Shown: piece after piece, positions 7,879 through 17,051 of the stretch
Layout: each line of letters starts with the position of its first letter
How positions within the stretch are numbered: the first letter of the stretch is position 1
Origin: JBATTK01 sp049670505
GTDB lineage: Bacteria > Bacteroidota > Bacteroidia > Flavobacteriales > Flavobacteriaceae
Direction: 5' to 3'
Length of the DNA stretch: 32,746 nt
NCBI GenBank assembly: GCA_049670505.1
Contig: JBATTK010000092.1
Span: 1 to 32,746, forward strand
The notes under the pieces: model-generated
Told to the model about the DNA's origin: nothing
What the model saw: only the letters and a program-made list of their open reading frames with translations
Database searches by the model: none
Made by a program: the position numbers and the translations under genes

Positions 7879-9072
7879 ATGAACCACAACTATGCAGTTA
7901 GAAAACAAGGTGAAAAGGTATTTCGGAATATTCCCGACAATGAAAAATATGTTGAGTTGGTTCATTCGGGAGAAGATTATTTTTTGCGGCTGAAAAAAAT
8001 AATAGACAAGGCAGAAAAGGAAATCCATTTACAGACCTATATATTTGAGAACGATGAAACAGGAAACCGAATAGCTGCCTGTTTAAAGAAAGCCGCTCAA
8101 CGAAAGGTAAAAGTATACGTCTTATTGGATGCCTATGGCAGTGCTGCATTACCCGATAGTTTTGCGCAGGATTTGGTGCAACATGGTATTTTACTTCGGT
8201 TTTTTTCGCCATTATTCTCCCTAAACAACTTTTATATCGGCAGACGAATGCACCATAAAATAGTGGTCGCCGATGAAAAAATAGCGTTGATAGGCGGAAT
8301 CAATATCGCCAATAAATACCATGGAACCGGAGCTGCAGAACCTTGGTTGGACTATGCCGTACAGTTAAATTGCCCGGCAGCTGAAAACCTGCAAAAACTG
8401 TGTAGCGATTATTTTTTCAAAAAAGGGAGCTCAAAAAAAATACCACCAGTGTTACATTCGGGAGGTAGCGGACTTGTAGGAATTTTGCAAAACGACTGGC
8501 TACGGCGAAAAACAGAAGTCTGTGATGCCTACACAACTGCCTTGATTCATGCCGAAAAAGAAATAATTATCGTAGGCTCGTATTTTTTGCCGGGAAGCAG
8601 AATAGCAAAGGCATTGAAAAAAGCCTGTAAAAGAGGAATTAAAACAACGGTAATCTTAGCGGGCATTAGCGATGTGCCTTTAGTACGTCGGGCTACCGAA
8701 CATTTGTACTCCTATTTTCTAAACCATCATATGAAGATATATGAGTGGAACAAATCCGTAGTTCATGGTAAAGCAGCGGTAATAGATAATAAATGGTCTA
8801 CCGTAGGCTCATTCAACCTGAACAGTCTTAGTTGCTACGGCAGTATTGAAATGAACGTAGAAATTCACTCCGGAGAATTTGCAGAAAACCTGAGGACTGA
8901 CTTTGAAAATGTTATCAGCGAGTGTACGGAAATTACAAAGGGGGCACTCAGACAGAGAGCTAATATCTTCAATAAGTTGGGCAATTGGGTTTCTTATCAA
9001 ATAGTACGTACAAGCATGGTTTTTCTAACCTTTCTGCCTCATTTAAGGTTTTTGAAGAACTACAGGTTATAA
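7879..9072 (+). CDS. cardiolipin synthase-like phospholipase D (ClsB type)
   Basis: 397 residues with two HKD active sites: HHKIVVADEKIALIGGIN in the first half and VHGKAAVIDNKWSTVGSFN in the second, each with the catalytic His, Lys and Asp. There are no N-terminal membrane helices, so it resembles E. coli ClsB (about 413 residues) more than ClsA. Known members condense phosphatidylglycerol or phosphatidylethanolamine into cardiolipin at the inner membrane. It is in an operon with the copper pump and MFS gene, which fits membrane remodelling under stress. The C-terminus is basic and hydrophobic (MVFLTFLPHLRFLKNYRL) and may bind the membrane. Confidence 0.87.
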   Translation: MNHNYAVRKQGEKVFRNIPDNEKYVELVHSGEDYFLRLKKIIDKAEKEIHLQTYIFENDETGNRIAACLKKAAQRKVKVYVLLDAYGSAALPDSFAQDLVQHGILLRFFSPLFSLNNFYIGRRMHHKIVVADEKIALIGGINIANKYHGTGAAEPWLDYAVQLNCPAAENLQKLCSDYFFKKGSSKKIPPVLHSGGSGLVGILQNDWLRRKTEVCDAYTTALIHAEKEIIIVGSYFLPGSRIAKALKKACKRGIKTTVILAGISDVPLVRRATEHLYSYFLNHHMKIYEWNKSVVHGKAAVIDNKWSTVGSFNLNSLSCYGSIEMNVEIHSGEFAENLRTDFENVISECTEITKGALRQRANIFNKLGNWVSYQIVRTSMVFLTFLPHLRFLKNYRL

Positions 9073-9248
9073 GACGTTGGCAAATGATTAAATAGTTTTG
9101 CTATTTTATTGGTCTTTAAGACCCGAGCGGCAAACCATGCAGGACAACAACTTAAAAAAGGAAATATATAGTCGATGGCACAATACAAGCAAAAACTACA
9201 CTTGGCAAAACACATATAAACAATCAATAATATTTAAAAACAATAACA
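9073..9248 (+). promoter_or_regulatory. promoter/leader region of the PNPOx-fold gene
   Basis: The gap contains TAGTTTTG at 9093-9100, an exact match to the Bacteroidota -7 element TAnnTTTG. A perfect inverted repeat GGTCTT-t-AAGACC lies at 9111-9123, about where transcription would begin. A TTG lies upstream (9077-9079), but its 13-base spacing is shorter than usual for a -33 element. The transcript would have a leader of roughly 130 bases. The palindrome could be an operator; its protein is unknown. Confidence 0.45.
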
Positions 9249-9701
9249 ATGACAGATTTAACAACTAGCGCGATTGAGCATGTTCTCAGAAACAATTACC
9301 TCGGACACTTGGCATATCTATGGCAAGAGAAACCCTATTTGATTCCCATTACCTATTATTTTGATCATATAGACGGCACGATTATCAGCTATACATCGGA
9401 AGGCCATAAAATCGATGCAATGCGAAAAAACAACACGGTTACCGTACAGGTCGAAGAAATGCAATCTATGTTTAATTGGGAGTCGGCGATGGTGCACGGC
9501 ACATTCGAAGAACTTGAAGGCAGCATTGCCAAACAAAAGTTACATCTATTTACCGAAGGTATAAAAAGTATTGTAAAACGAAAAGAAGACAAGGAAGTCG
9601 AGTTTATCAATGAATTTTCTGGTAAATTATACTCCAGGGGTATTCCTATTGTTTACCGTATTAAAATACAGGAAGTTATGGGAAAACGAAGGGAAACGTA
9701 A
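9249..9701 (+). CDS. pyridoxamine 5'-phosphate oxidase-fold flavin-binding protein
   Basis: 150 residues with the split-barrel pattern of PNPOx-like flavin-nucleotide-binding proteins: LRNNYLGHLAYLWQEKPYLIPITY at the start, then HKIDAMRKN and VTVQVEEM followed by WESAMVHGTFEEL. Such proteins bind FMN or heme-like ligands and often lie in stress operons; the exact substrate cannot be assigned. It has its own promoter-like leader and stands apart from the tight operon before it. About 128 bases separate it from the lipoprotein gene. Start chosen at the only well-placed ATG. Confidence 0.8.
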   Translation: MTDLTTSAIEHVLRNNYLGHLAYLWQEKPYLIPITYYFDHIDGTIISYTSEGHKIDAMRKNNTVTVQVEEMQSMFNWESAMVHGTFEELEGSIAKQKLHLFTEGIKSIVKRKEDKEVEFINEFSGKLYSRGIPIVYRIKIQEVMGKRRET

Positions 9702-9829
9702 AGACAACATCAATAATAGAATAGTACTGCAGGGCAATTTAAAAAAGCTAGAATGGAAAAAGTGAGTGGAACGCAAAAAATAGATATGCGCCATGTTACT
9801 ATAAAAAGCAATTTTGTTTTAATTAAGTC

Positions 9830-10330
9830 ATGCTAAAAAAAATGATTTACATATTGTCATGTTTTTTGTTGGCTATATGGGGATGCAACAACGACAACCA
9901 AGATTCTCAAGAAGTTGACCTATTGTTTACCGAGGATAATCTAGAAGGAAATTGGAAAAGAATAGCAGAATTTAGAGGGCAACCTAATGATTCATTGGGA
10001 ATATTGGAACCAACAGAAGATTTACTTGCCCAATTCGAGAATTGCCGAAAAGATGATATGATCCGCTATGTCAAGGCAATACAACAAGAAGAAAACACTT
10101 ATTTCTGGGGAATCGGAGAAATTGCATGTCATAACCAGATAGCCAACTCATTTATAGAAATTGGCACTTGGACTATTCAGGAATCAGGGAAACTAAACCG
10201 CTTTTATTCGGATATCAGTGAACCCTTTGTCGTAGTCTTATTGACAAGCCAACAGTTGCGTATTCGAAAGGAATCGGGAGTAAAGGAATCTGAAGGAACC
10301 ATCTATGAATTTACTGAATATGAAAGATAA
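9830..10330 (+). CDS. hypothetical lipoprotein
   Basis: 166 residues with a lipoprotein signal: basic start, hydrophobic stretch and lipobox LAIWGC, giving a lipidated cysteine at about residue 19. The acylated protein would begin CNNDNQDS, an acidic start resembling surface-export lipoprotein signals in Bacteroidota. The middle (FTEDNLEGNWKRIAEFRGQ) and later GTWTIQESGKL resemble small lipocalin-like 'NWxR' domain lipoproteins of this phylum. No enzyme motif. It is the last + strand gene and converges on the transfer operon. The 200 bases between them hold only an AAAAGCTTTT palindrome (10376-10385) and no gene I can see. Confidence 0.72.
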   Translation: MLKKMIYILSCFLLAIWGCNNDNQDSQEVDLLFTEDNLEGNWKRIAEFRGQPNDSLGILEPTEDLLAQFENCRKDDMIRYVKAIQQEENTYFWGIGEIACHNQIANSFIEIGTWTIQESGKLNRFYSDISEPFVVVLLTSQQLRIRKESGVKESEGTIYEFTEYER

Positions 10331-10530
10331 CAATGAAGTGACCTATGAGGCATGAGGGTGTAAAAAAGTATCAAAAGCTTTTTATTAACTATCTCGTTTC
10401 GGTTTCAACGTGCACATGATGCCAAGTAATATTTCTTGTCAGTAACTTTACGTAGCTGCATAGAAATGATGGCGATTTTCAATGGCTACCAAATAGTTTA
10501 TTTGTGGTTGTTGGCCCTCATATAAACTGC

Positions 10531-11355
10531 TCAGTTCTTTAAATTGATTCCTCTAGCCCCATTCCGTTCCTTTAATTCCACCAAAATACTTTCCGAATCA
10601 CCCAGGGTGAATTTTGGAACTACCAAAACAAAGCTTTGGCTCTCACCTACTCTAATTGTCTCTGGAAAATAATGCTTATAAATAGGCTCCATTTCAATCT
10701 TTTGATAGGACGATTTCCTTCGCATATTTCCGTTAACTTTGAAAATTTTTATATAATCGACCTCAAAATCAATCGTTGATTTATTCTTGATTTCAACAAT
10801 GGCATATACCTCAGTTCGGTCATAAACTAAATCTTTGAGCTGCAAAACAATTCCATTTTTTCGCTTTTTCTTTAGGCTATTGCGATTATGCTCCAAATGA
10901 TAACTACTGAATTTTTCAAAATACTGCGCGCGATAGTTAGAGTCCACTTTTGAAGATTTGGCAAACACAGAGTCGGTCTTTGTTGGCACCTTATTTTGAA
11001 GCACTATTATGTTAACGGGCTTTTCCAATCCTATTCGCTCTTGCTTGGCGATGAAATACGTTAAAGTATCCAAAGACTTGCGATATTTGAGAATATAGGA
11101 GAAGACCTCGTCCGATGAAGTGATAACTAGCAAATTACTTTCGGTACCCTTAACACCCTGCAATAAACCTACATGTTGCGGATTTTCCTTATTATAGCTA
11201 AAAGTAAAGTTTGGTGAACCTACCACTGCTTGCTGAATTTCATCAGGAAAAAACATAGCTACTACCTGCTTTTCGTTGGTATAAACAGTCTCCAACTTCT
11301 GAGCATTGATTTGACATAATAAAAGAACAGAAAAAATGAATAGTATCGTTTTCAT
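10531..11355 (-). CDS. traN: conjugative transposon protein TraN (DUF4138, VirB9-like)
   Basis: 274 residues starting with a signal peptide (MKTILFIFSVLLLCQINA), so periplasmic or outer-membrane associated. It has the TraN layout: a beta-rich N-terminal domain and a C-terminal domain with VYAIVEIKNKSTIDFEVDYI and later PETIRVGESQSFVLVVPKF, typical of DUF4138. In type IV secretion terms it occupies the VirB9 position of the outer-membrane core complex. Its ATG overlaps the traM stop as ATGA. It is the last gene of the transfer operon in this window; TraO-Q, which normally follow, are absent. Confidence 0.88.
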   Translation of the reverse strand: MKTILFIFSVLLLCQINAQKLETVYTNEKQVVAMFFPDEIQQAVVGSPNFTFSYNKENPQHVGLLQGVKGTESNLLVITSSDEVFSYILKYRKSLDTLTYFIAKQERIGLEKPVNIIVLQNKVPTKTDSVFAKSSKVDSNYRAQYFEKFSSYHLEHNRNSLKKKRKNGIVLQLKDLVYDRTEVYAIVEIKNKSTIDFEVDYIKIFKVNGNMRRKSSYQKIEMEPIYKHYFPETIRVGESQSFVLVVPKFTLGDSESILVELKERNGARGINLKN

Positions 11356-12278
11356 AAAGTGGGTTTTAAAATGAGCTGATACTGATTGTAAATAGTAACT
11401 TTCACATTACGATTATTTCGGCGAAATACTTGTTTGATTCCACCTACTTGCGGAACACCTGGAATATTGATGTCTTGGACAATATCATCCAAGATTTCTC
11501 CCCTAGCCTCCGCTGTAAAGCTATTTTTAACGTAGATTCCCTCATTGCCATCCAACAAATCGAAAGCTTTCAAGTCAACGGGATTGTGATTTATGTTCGT
11601 GATGTTGATGAATACTCGATTTGCCTTGAAACTAACAAAACCGTAAACCAAAGAATTGCGAGGAATAGAATCTCCATCAATTAGGGCATCTACCGCCAAT
11701 CGTAATTCCAATCGACTATCGGTTTTTACTGTTTGCTCACCATTGACTTCAACAGCTATAAAGTCATCGGTTTTGCCGTTTGATTCTTCGGATATAGCCA
11801 TGGAAATAGATTTGGGCTCATAGTCAAAAAAAACTTGATGCGCCTTGCTAAAATTAATAGTGGTTTCTTCAATTTCATCTTTTCTTGTGTTGCTTCTTGC
11901 CAAAACAGGATTGTTACCGGGCGTATTTCTATAATCACCAGATTCATAGTTTATCCTTCCTTCCGAGTATATACTATCAACAATTCGCTGACGTTCCTTT
12001 TCTTGAAATAATGGATCGTACAATCCTGTAGAATCCAAAAGGGATTCATCATAGATACTTGGAGCATTGGATTCACGTACCTCCTTTAAATCATTGATGG
12101 CATCCATTTTGGAGGAATACTCCTTTTGTTCTTCTTTCAGTTCTGGCACAACAGGTTGTGTCAATTCAGTTTGCGCCTCTTCTTCATCTCCCATCACAAA
12201 CACAGCATAACATACAATGAAGATGACCACTGAAGCTATTACCCCGATAAATATTATTTTGTTTTTATCTAGTTTCAT
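11352..12278 (-). CDS. traM: conjugative transposon protein TraM (VirB10-like)
   Basis: 308 residues. One N-terminal membrane helix (IIFIGVIASVVIFIVCYAVF, residues about 9-28) is followed by a long polar, glutamate/proline-rich periplasmic linker and a C-terminal beta domain. The last 130 residues (ELRLAVDALIDGDSIPRNSLVYGFVSF onward, ending YNQYQLILKPTL) fit the TraM family. TraM corresponds to VirB10, the protein spanning inner and outer membranes. Five bases separate it from traK. Confidence 0.88.
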   Translation of the reverse strand: MKLDKNKIIFIGVIASVVIFIVCYAVFVMGDEEEAQTELTQPVVPELKEEQKEYSSKMDAINDLKEVRESNAPSIYDESLLDSTGLYDPLFQEKERQRIVDSIYSEGRINYESGDYRNTPGNNPVLARSNTRKDEIEETTINFSKAHQVFFDYEPKSISMAISEESNGKTDDFIAVEVNGEQTVKTDSRLELRLAVDALIDGDSIPRNSLVYGFVSFKANRVFINITNINHNPVDLKAFDLLDGNEGIYVKNSFTAEARGEILDDIVQDINIPGVPQVGGIKQVFRRNNRNVKVTIYNQYQLILKPTL

Positions 12279-12283
12279 TTGAA

Positions 12284-12907
12284 TTATTGTTGGTTATTAA
12301 GCTTTTTAAGTGAGTTTTCGAAGAAAGTAGTAATCAATAAACCATGGGTATTATTGGGAAAGTTCCTATCCACAGGCAGCAAGTTTCCAGTCGTAATTAA
12401 TTGATACCTGTCAACTATAGACCCTCTATTGATTTCAAAAATAACTTCGGTCCGAAATGACGTCGTTTTTGAAGTTAAAGTCAATTCTGTATTTACGGAA
12501 ATAACCTTTTGAACCAGAGAATACTGAAGTAACCTATTATAAACACCATCCGCTTTTTTCTGCCGATAAACATTATCAACGGTACTGTCTCCCAACCACA
12601 AAGCTTTCTCTAGATTTTTCTCGTAGTTACTTTCATCGATTCCATAGAAGTATTGGTGAAATAAGTCGAGATGTGAAAGCGCCTCGACCTCCATATTCTC
12701 TTTTTGCGACACCAGTTTTAATGGAATTATTGAACCATCGGTGTTCACTGCAAATGTGCTGTTGAGCATACTGCGGTTGAAACGGAATACTGTTAGCATC
12801 GCAAAAATACAGGCCATTAAACAGGCTGCTACTACAGCCAAAACGATGAAACGGTTTATTTTCAACACGCTATAAATGTTTTTGTATGGTGTTATTCTGT
12901 CTTTCAT
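12284..12907 (-). CDS. traK: conjugative transposon protein TraK (VirB8-like)
   Basis: 207 residues with one N-terminal membrane helix (INRFIVLAVVAACLMACIFAM, about 18-38) and a periplasmic domain. This is the VirB8/TrbF layout: HLDLFHQYFYGIDESNYEKNLEKALWLGD matches the TraK family segment just inside the periplasmic domain. It would help assemble the mating-pair formation channel. Ten bases separate it from traJ, and the ordering J-K-M matches CTnDOT with TraL missing; in other elements the very small TraL gene lies between K and M, but here only 5 bases remain. Confidence 0.88.
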   Translation of the reverse strand: MKDRITPYKNIYSVLKINRFIVLAVVAACLMACIFAMLTVFRFNRSMLNSTFAVNTDGSIIPLKLVSQKENMEVEALSHLDLFHQYFYGIDESNYEKNLEKALWLGDSTVDNVYRQKKADGVYNRLLQYSLVQKVISVNTELTLTSKTTSFRTEVIFEINRGSIVDRYQLITTGNLLPVDRNFPNNTHGLLITTFFENSLKKLNNQQ

Positions 12908-12917
12908 TGCGCTTCGT

Positions 12918-13748
12918 TTAGTCTACAAACATTCTTAAGGTAAAAGTGCTCGCTCGTTTATACAGTTTAAATTTTATTAGAATAATAAAGCCAACTCCCG
13001 CCAGTTCTATAACCGGTGCAAAAAGCTCACTACCAAAATCGGTTCCGAAAAGACTAGGCCAAAAGTTTTCTGTGATTTCTTTATAAAGCTCATTTACAAA
13101 AACATTGACCAGAAAGAACGCAGGTACTATCATATACACGGCAGCATAAAGTTTGAAAAAACGATACCCCATGTCTCGAAATTTCTCAAAAACCGCCATA
13201 CTGATGACCAAGGGGAAAAAGGCCTGCATGATGCCCAACAAAAAGTAACGTTCCGCTAAGAATATGGGATAAATGAACAGATCCAACACCCATAAGAAGA
13301 GCCCTGCCGCCAAGGCTATCATTCGGATTCCCAAGAATGGAGTTGTAAGCCATTCATATAGAATCCCCATAGCCTTTGTGGTCGCATCCAGAAGACCTAA
13401 ATCCTCTTCAACTTCAATGTCCTGCAATTCAAGTGGTAATAAAACTGGTGCCGTACCTCTGTACTGCCCCTCTACAGCTACCAAAATGGAATCGAAAGCA
13501 TCTAATACTTGCGTTGAAAAAATAACCACTAAGACCACCGCAAAGTTTTTAATCAGTTCAGTTGGTGTCAATCCCCAAGTAACTCCCTCACTACTTGCCC
13601 CTCCTTCGTAGTATTTTTTCAGGATGTTGATTAGAAAAAACAATATGGCGAGCACCTTCATACCACCAATGGTATAGGAGGCAAAATCGCTATCCTTAAT
13701 AGTCTGAAAAACCGTATCAACATATTCTAACCCGATGGACAAAAACAT
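12918..13748 (-). CDS. traJ: conjugative transposon protein TraJ (VirB6-like)
   Basis: 276 residues, polytopic membrane protein with about six hydrophobic segments, for example AVVLVVIFSTQVLDAFDSI, MIALAAGLFLWVLDLFIYPIF and VIELAGVGFIILIKFKL. This is the TraJ family, occupying the VirB6 inner-membrane channel position. It is shorter than the CTnDOT protein (about 330) but begins and ends cleanly. It lies 11 bases after traI in the same operon. Confidence 0.87.
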   Translation of the reverse strand: MFLSIGLEYVDTVFQTIKDSDFASYTIGGMKVLAILFFLINILKKYYEGGASSEGVTWGLTPTELIKNFAVVLVVIFSTQVLDAFDSILVAVEGQYRGTAPVLLPLELQDIEVEEDLGLLDATTKAMGILYEWLTTPFLGIRMIALAAGLFLWVLDLFIYPIFLAERYFLLGIMQAFFPLVISMAVFEKFRDMGYRFFKLYAAVYMIVPAFFLVNVFVNELYKEITENFWPSLFGTDFGSELFAPVIELAGVGFIILIKFKLYKRASTFTLRMFVD

Positions 13749-13759
13749 TATAAACCCCT

Positions 13760-14341
13760 TTAATAATTAGTTTCCCTGTTGTTGATTTTATCTTGCATCT
13801 CCCGGAATGAAATAATCATTTTATAGCGTTTATTCTTTAGGGTAATGTCCGCAACCATTTTTTGGGAGTCGTCGCGTTGTGCCTCTAAAATGACCAATCG
13901 CTCCGCATCATTTAGCTTTAAGAAGTCGTTAGAGAGCACCTGGTTCATAAATTCAAGATTGCGAAGTGAACCCTCTATAATCGTGTTGAAAGCATTGGAT
14001 ACAGCATCTATCTCATCTGGATGGATGTAGGGCGAGTTTAGAATACCCCTCAAATCGTTCCGTACCATATTGACCAAAGCTTCGTTGTTTTTATTGATTT
14101 CCTTGACTGCCTCATACTGCTCTACAGCACTATTGACCTTTTCAATAGTCTCCTTCGCTTGTTTTAAAAACTTTACGGTCTTAACCATTTCACTTGTCTG
14201 CTTTGCAGACTCCAATAATTGCTTCACAAGGGAAATAAAACTTACGTTGTCGTAAACGGGCATCCCTTGTGCTTTCATTTGTCCGGTACTGGCAAGAAGT
14301 AAGAATGCCGATACGATAATAGTTTTAACTGTAATTTTCAT
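13760..14341 (-). CDS. traI: conjugative transposon protein TraI (DUF4141, periplasmic, VirB5-like)
   Basis: 193 residues. A signal peptide (about 1-24, ending MKAQ) is followed by an almost wholly helical, charged region (VKQLLESAKQTSEMVKTVKFL and further heptad-like repeats), the pattern of DUF4141/TraI in Bacteroidota elements. This TraI is unrelated to the F-plasmid relaxase of that name. VirB5-like proteins are thought to form minor pilus tip or adhesin components. It lies 12 bases after the VirB4 gene. Confidence 0.84.
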   Translation of the reverse strand: MKITVKTIIVSAFLLLASTGQMKAQGMPVYDNVSFISLVKQLLESAKQTSEMVKTVKFLKQAKETIEKVNSAVEQYEAVKEINKNNEALVNMVRNDLRGILNSPYIHPDEIDAVSNAFNTIIEGSLRNLEFMNQVLSNDFLKLNDAERLVILEAQRDDSQKMVADITLKNKRYKMIISFREMQDKINNRETNY

Positions 14342-14353
14342 GATGTGCTAATT

Positions 14354-16780
14354 TTAAGTGAGTGAATATGATTTTTGAAATTTCTGTTTTACGAACTCGA
14401 TGATAGCCGACTCCATATTTTCGGTTTTCTTATAAATGGCCATTATGGCCTCGTTCTCGGCACCATCGGTTAAATAGGCTGCATAAACTTCTAAGGGAAC
14501 TTCCAAACGGAAGATGTTGCTTTCCTTACCAATCTTGATAAAGATTTCCGTGTATTTCCTTTTGCCTTTTAAATCGTTCTTGATGGACTTCAACTGATTC
14601 AAGTCGTGACTGGAAAGGTTCAACCGCTTGACCAATTCATCATACCCCTTTTCGTTTCGAAGGCTATAAATAACTTGGGTATTTTCGAGAATACTGGCGG
14701 ATGTTGAGTTACTCGGTAATTGGTTGATGGATTGAAGGATAATCCCAATAGCACCATTTTGTTTACGAATCGCCTGATAGTAGAATTCAACACTTTCCAA
14801 CACATTATCGAACTTCAATTGCTTTGCGAACTCGTCAAATAGAATGATGCCCTTTTCAGCGCGGTTACGCCATATTGTTCGTTGTATGGCTGACTTGATA
14901 AGCTTGAGCATGACCGATAAAACCTCCTTGTTATCTTTTACTTCATCCAATTCAAAAACGATAAGCCGTTTGTCCTCGATTTTATAGGACTGATCTTCAC
15001 TTACTTCGAACAAAAAACTGTAGAGTCCGTCTCCCACATACTCTGACATGATATGTAGAAAATTCGTAGTGTTGAAAAAGGCTTTATCGATACCCAAATC
15101 ATCCAATAGCTTTTCTTTATTATGCTGAACGAAATTGTAAAAGGCCTCCAAGGAGTGTGTTTCCATTGCGTTGCGTTTGTAGTAATGCTGCAGGATTTTC
15201 TTTAAAGCAACCTCCTGGGCTTTGGCGACCTTAAGACCCGAAGCAAAGAGCTCTATAAGAAAGACGGTAAGGTCTTCCAACCGCTCCGGGCTTAGGTCAT
15301 GTAGGCTATTGATATAAAAGGGATTGATGCCCAGGTTTTTTCCCTGCTCGTAGCGCAATGTGATGTATTGATCAGGATATAGTTTTGCAAACTTTGAATA
15401 GCTTCCTCCCAAATCAATGATGACCAACCGGACACCACTTTCAAAGTATTGCCGAAGGATGTTGTTCGCCAAGAATGACTTGCCCTCTCCCGTAGGTGCA
15501 AATATGGCAAAGTTTCGAGCTTTGATGCGCCGCTTCTTTTCGTCCCAGACATCTTTAAGAACGGGAATGTTATGTTGCCTATCATTGAAAATAATACCTG
15601 TAGCATCCGATTTATAGTTGGTATTGTTGATGAGCAGACAGAGCGCATGTTTGAGGTCGGTGACATACAAATCTTCATCAGAAAAGTTTGAGGAAAAACA
15701 ACAATAGCTATTCAGCAAATAGTGCTTCCGCTCCTCCCCTTTCGGATAATACGGTACGATGTCCAGTTCCTTGAACTCCGTCTTAATTCGAGAAGCTATT
15801 TTACCTAAATCGGCCTTGAGGTCGCTCCAAAACACGACGTTAAGATGGCCTCTTACAATTCGAGCATTATCGTCCTGATTAATTTGATCTAGTATGGCAT
15901 TGATTTTCTCATGCACGACCTTGTTCTGCGTACCGAAGTTGGAACTTTTACTCAGTTCTTCTAAACGCTTTTCCAGCAGTTTTCGCCACTTGTGCTTATC
16001 GTCCAAATAGATGATTTGGTTAACGATATGATTTTCGTTCAGATTTAGCCCTAGCCCATCGATGAAGCCTTGATGAAAGACAAAATCATCTGAAGTAAAA
16101 GCATCATTGGTTTTGCTACTGCTTACCGATTCGCCAAAACACAATTCATTGTTGACCGCCAGAACATCAAAATAATTATTGCCAATCTGAGCATGATCCT
16201 TGTTAAGGACGATATCAGTATCGAAACCCTCATTGAATCCATTAAAGTAAGTATCGGTTAGGGAAAGTATATCCTTTTCGGATATTGATGTAAAATCAAA
16301 TTTGTAACTATTATTGAGAAAACCTACCGCATCACGAACGGATGCCATAAAACTCTCCACAGCGTCCGTCATTTTTTCAGGAATGGCCTTTGGAACACCT
16401 TTGAACGGGTTTACATATTTGGACTTGTTCAAGCCTTTGTTTTTTGGCCAGGTGAAGAAAAGATACGATTGATGCGAGATATATTCCCTACCCTTAAAAT
16501 GTTGATGGGTCGCCTTTTCCAAGAACGTAGTATTCGGCAAATGCTCGGCTGAATATTCCAATTTCTGGAAAACATCTTGTTTGTGAATAACTGTTCCGGC
16601 CGGTAATGATTTTAGGGCTTGAAACCAACTGCCGTGCAAATCTTCAAAATCGGTTGAAGACAATGAATAGACCTCGGGTAAATCAGCCTTATAGCAGAGT
16701 ACCAAGTTGCCATTATTTGCAAAGACCAGATTCTCCTGTATATCCACTATCGGATAATATTGGGTGAGATTAATCCTCAT
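14354..16780 (-). CDS. traG: conjugation system ATPase TraG (VirB4 family)
   Basis: 808 residues. The C-terminal half is an ATPase with Walker A APTGEGKS (K434), RLVIIDLGGSY after it, and a Walker B KGIILFDEFAKQ, then a QSINQLP sensor-like glutamine segment. The N-terminal half matches the VirB4/TraG family of Bacteroidota (DUF3875 type), starting NLTQYYPIVDIQ. VirB4 proteins power assembly of the type IV secretion channel at the inner membrane. The start overlaps traF by 11 bases, showing tight coupling. It is not the coupling protein VirD4. Confidence 0.93.
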   Translation of the reverse strand: MRINLTQYYPIVDIQENLVFANNGNLVLCYKADLPEVYSLSSTDFEDLHGSWFQALKSLPAGTVIHKQDVFQKLEYSAEHLPNTTFLEKATHQHFKGREYISHQSYLFFTWPKNKGLNKSKYVNPFKGVPKAIPEKMTDAVESFMASVRDAVGFLNNSYKFDFTSISEKDILSLTDTYFNGFNEGFDTDIVLNKDHAQIGNNYFDVLAVNNELCFGESVSSSKTNDAFTSDDFVFHQGFIDGLGLNLNENHIVNQIIYLDDKHKWRKLLEKRLEELSKSSNFGTQNKVVHEKINAILDQINQDDNARIVRGHLNVVFWSDLKADLGKIASRIKTEFKELDIVPYYPKGEERKHYLLNSYCCFSSNFSDEDLYVTDLKHALCLLINNTNYKSDATGIIFNDRQHNIPVLKDVWDEKKRRIKARNFAIFAPTGEGKSFLANNILRQYFESGVRLVIIDLGGSYSKFAKLYPDQYITLRYEQGKNLGINPFYINSLHDLSPERLEDLTVFLIELFASGLKVAKAQEVALKKILQHYYKRNAMETHSLEAFYNFVQHNKEKLLDDLGIDKAFFNTTNFLHIMSEYVGDGLYSFLFEVSEDQSYKIEDKRLIVFELDEVKDNKEVLSVMLKLIKSAIQRTIWRNRAEKGIILFDEFAKQLKFDNVLESVEFYYQAIRKQNGAIGIILQSINQLPSNSTSASILENTQVIYSLRNEKGYDELVKRLNLSSHDLNQLKSIKNDLKGKRKYTEIFIKIGKESNIFRLEVPLEVYAAYLTDGAENEAIMAIYKKTENMESAIIEFVKQKFQKSYSLT

Positions 16781-17051
16781 AATGCAGTGCGGTTGTTTTT
16801 TTATTGGAAATAGCTGTAGGAAAGGCTTTTTGTATATGCAGCAAGTGTGGCTGATTTGTCAGCTTTAAAAGCATTATATAGAGCATGAGATTAATTGCGG
16901 CGGCGCCCATGACCAAAAAGAGGCTGAATGAGAAAATGACTATCAATAGCGAGCCAATGACCCCTGCCATTTGCAATGCGAACAAAGAAACCGGGAGCCC
17001 GAATATCAATGCCCGCTTACGTATGTTTCGGTATATCTGGTAACTCTTCAT
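16770..17051 (-). CDS. traF: conjugative transposon protein TraF (DUF4133, VirB3-like)
   Basis: 93 residues with two adjacent membrane helices (about 16-34 and 37-62) after a basic start (YQIYRNIRKRALIFGLP), the exact DUF4133/TraF layout. It corresponds to VirB3, which docks the VirB4 ATPase to the membrane; the 11-base overlap with that gene fits this partnership. Its start overlaps the traE stop. Confidence 0.9.
   Translation of the reverse strand: MKSYQIYRNIRKRALIFGLPVSLFALQMAGVIGSLLIVIFSFSLFLVMGAAAINLMLYIMLLKLTNQPHLLHIQKAFPTAISNKKTTALHYED

Noticed and set aside
7879..9072. Phospholipase D protein as a defence or toxin nuclease (Nuc/Zorya-like PLD)
   Set aside because: Two HKD motifs in one chain, ClsB-like length and operon position with membrane transporters fit cardiolipin synthesis better.
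13760..14341. TraI as a conjugative relaxase
   Set aside because: The name is shared, but this protein has a signal peptide, is helical and periplasmic, and has no relaxase HUH or tyrosine motif.
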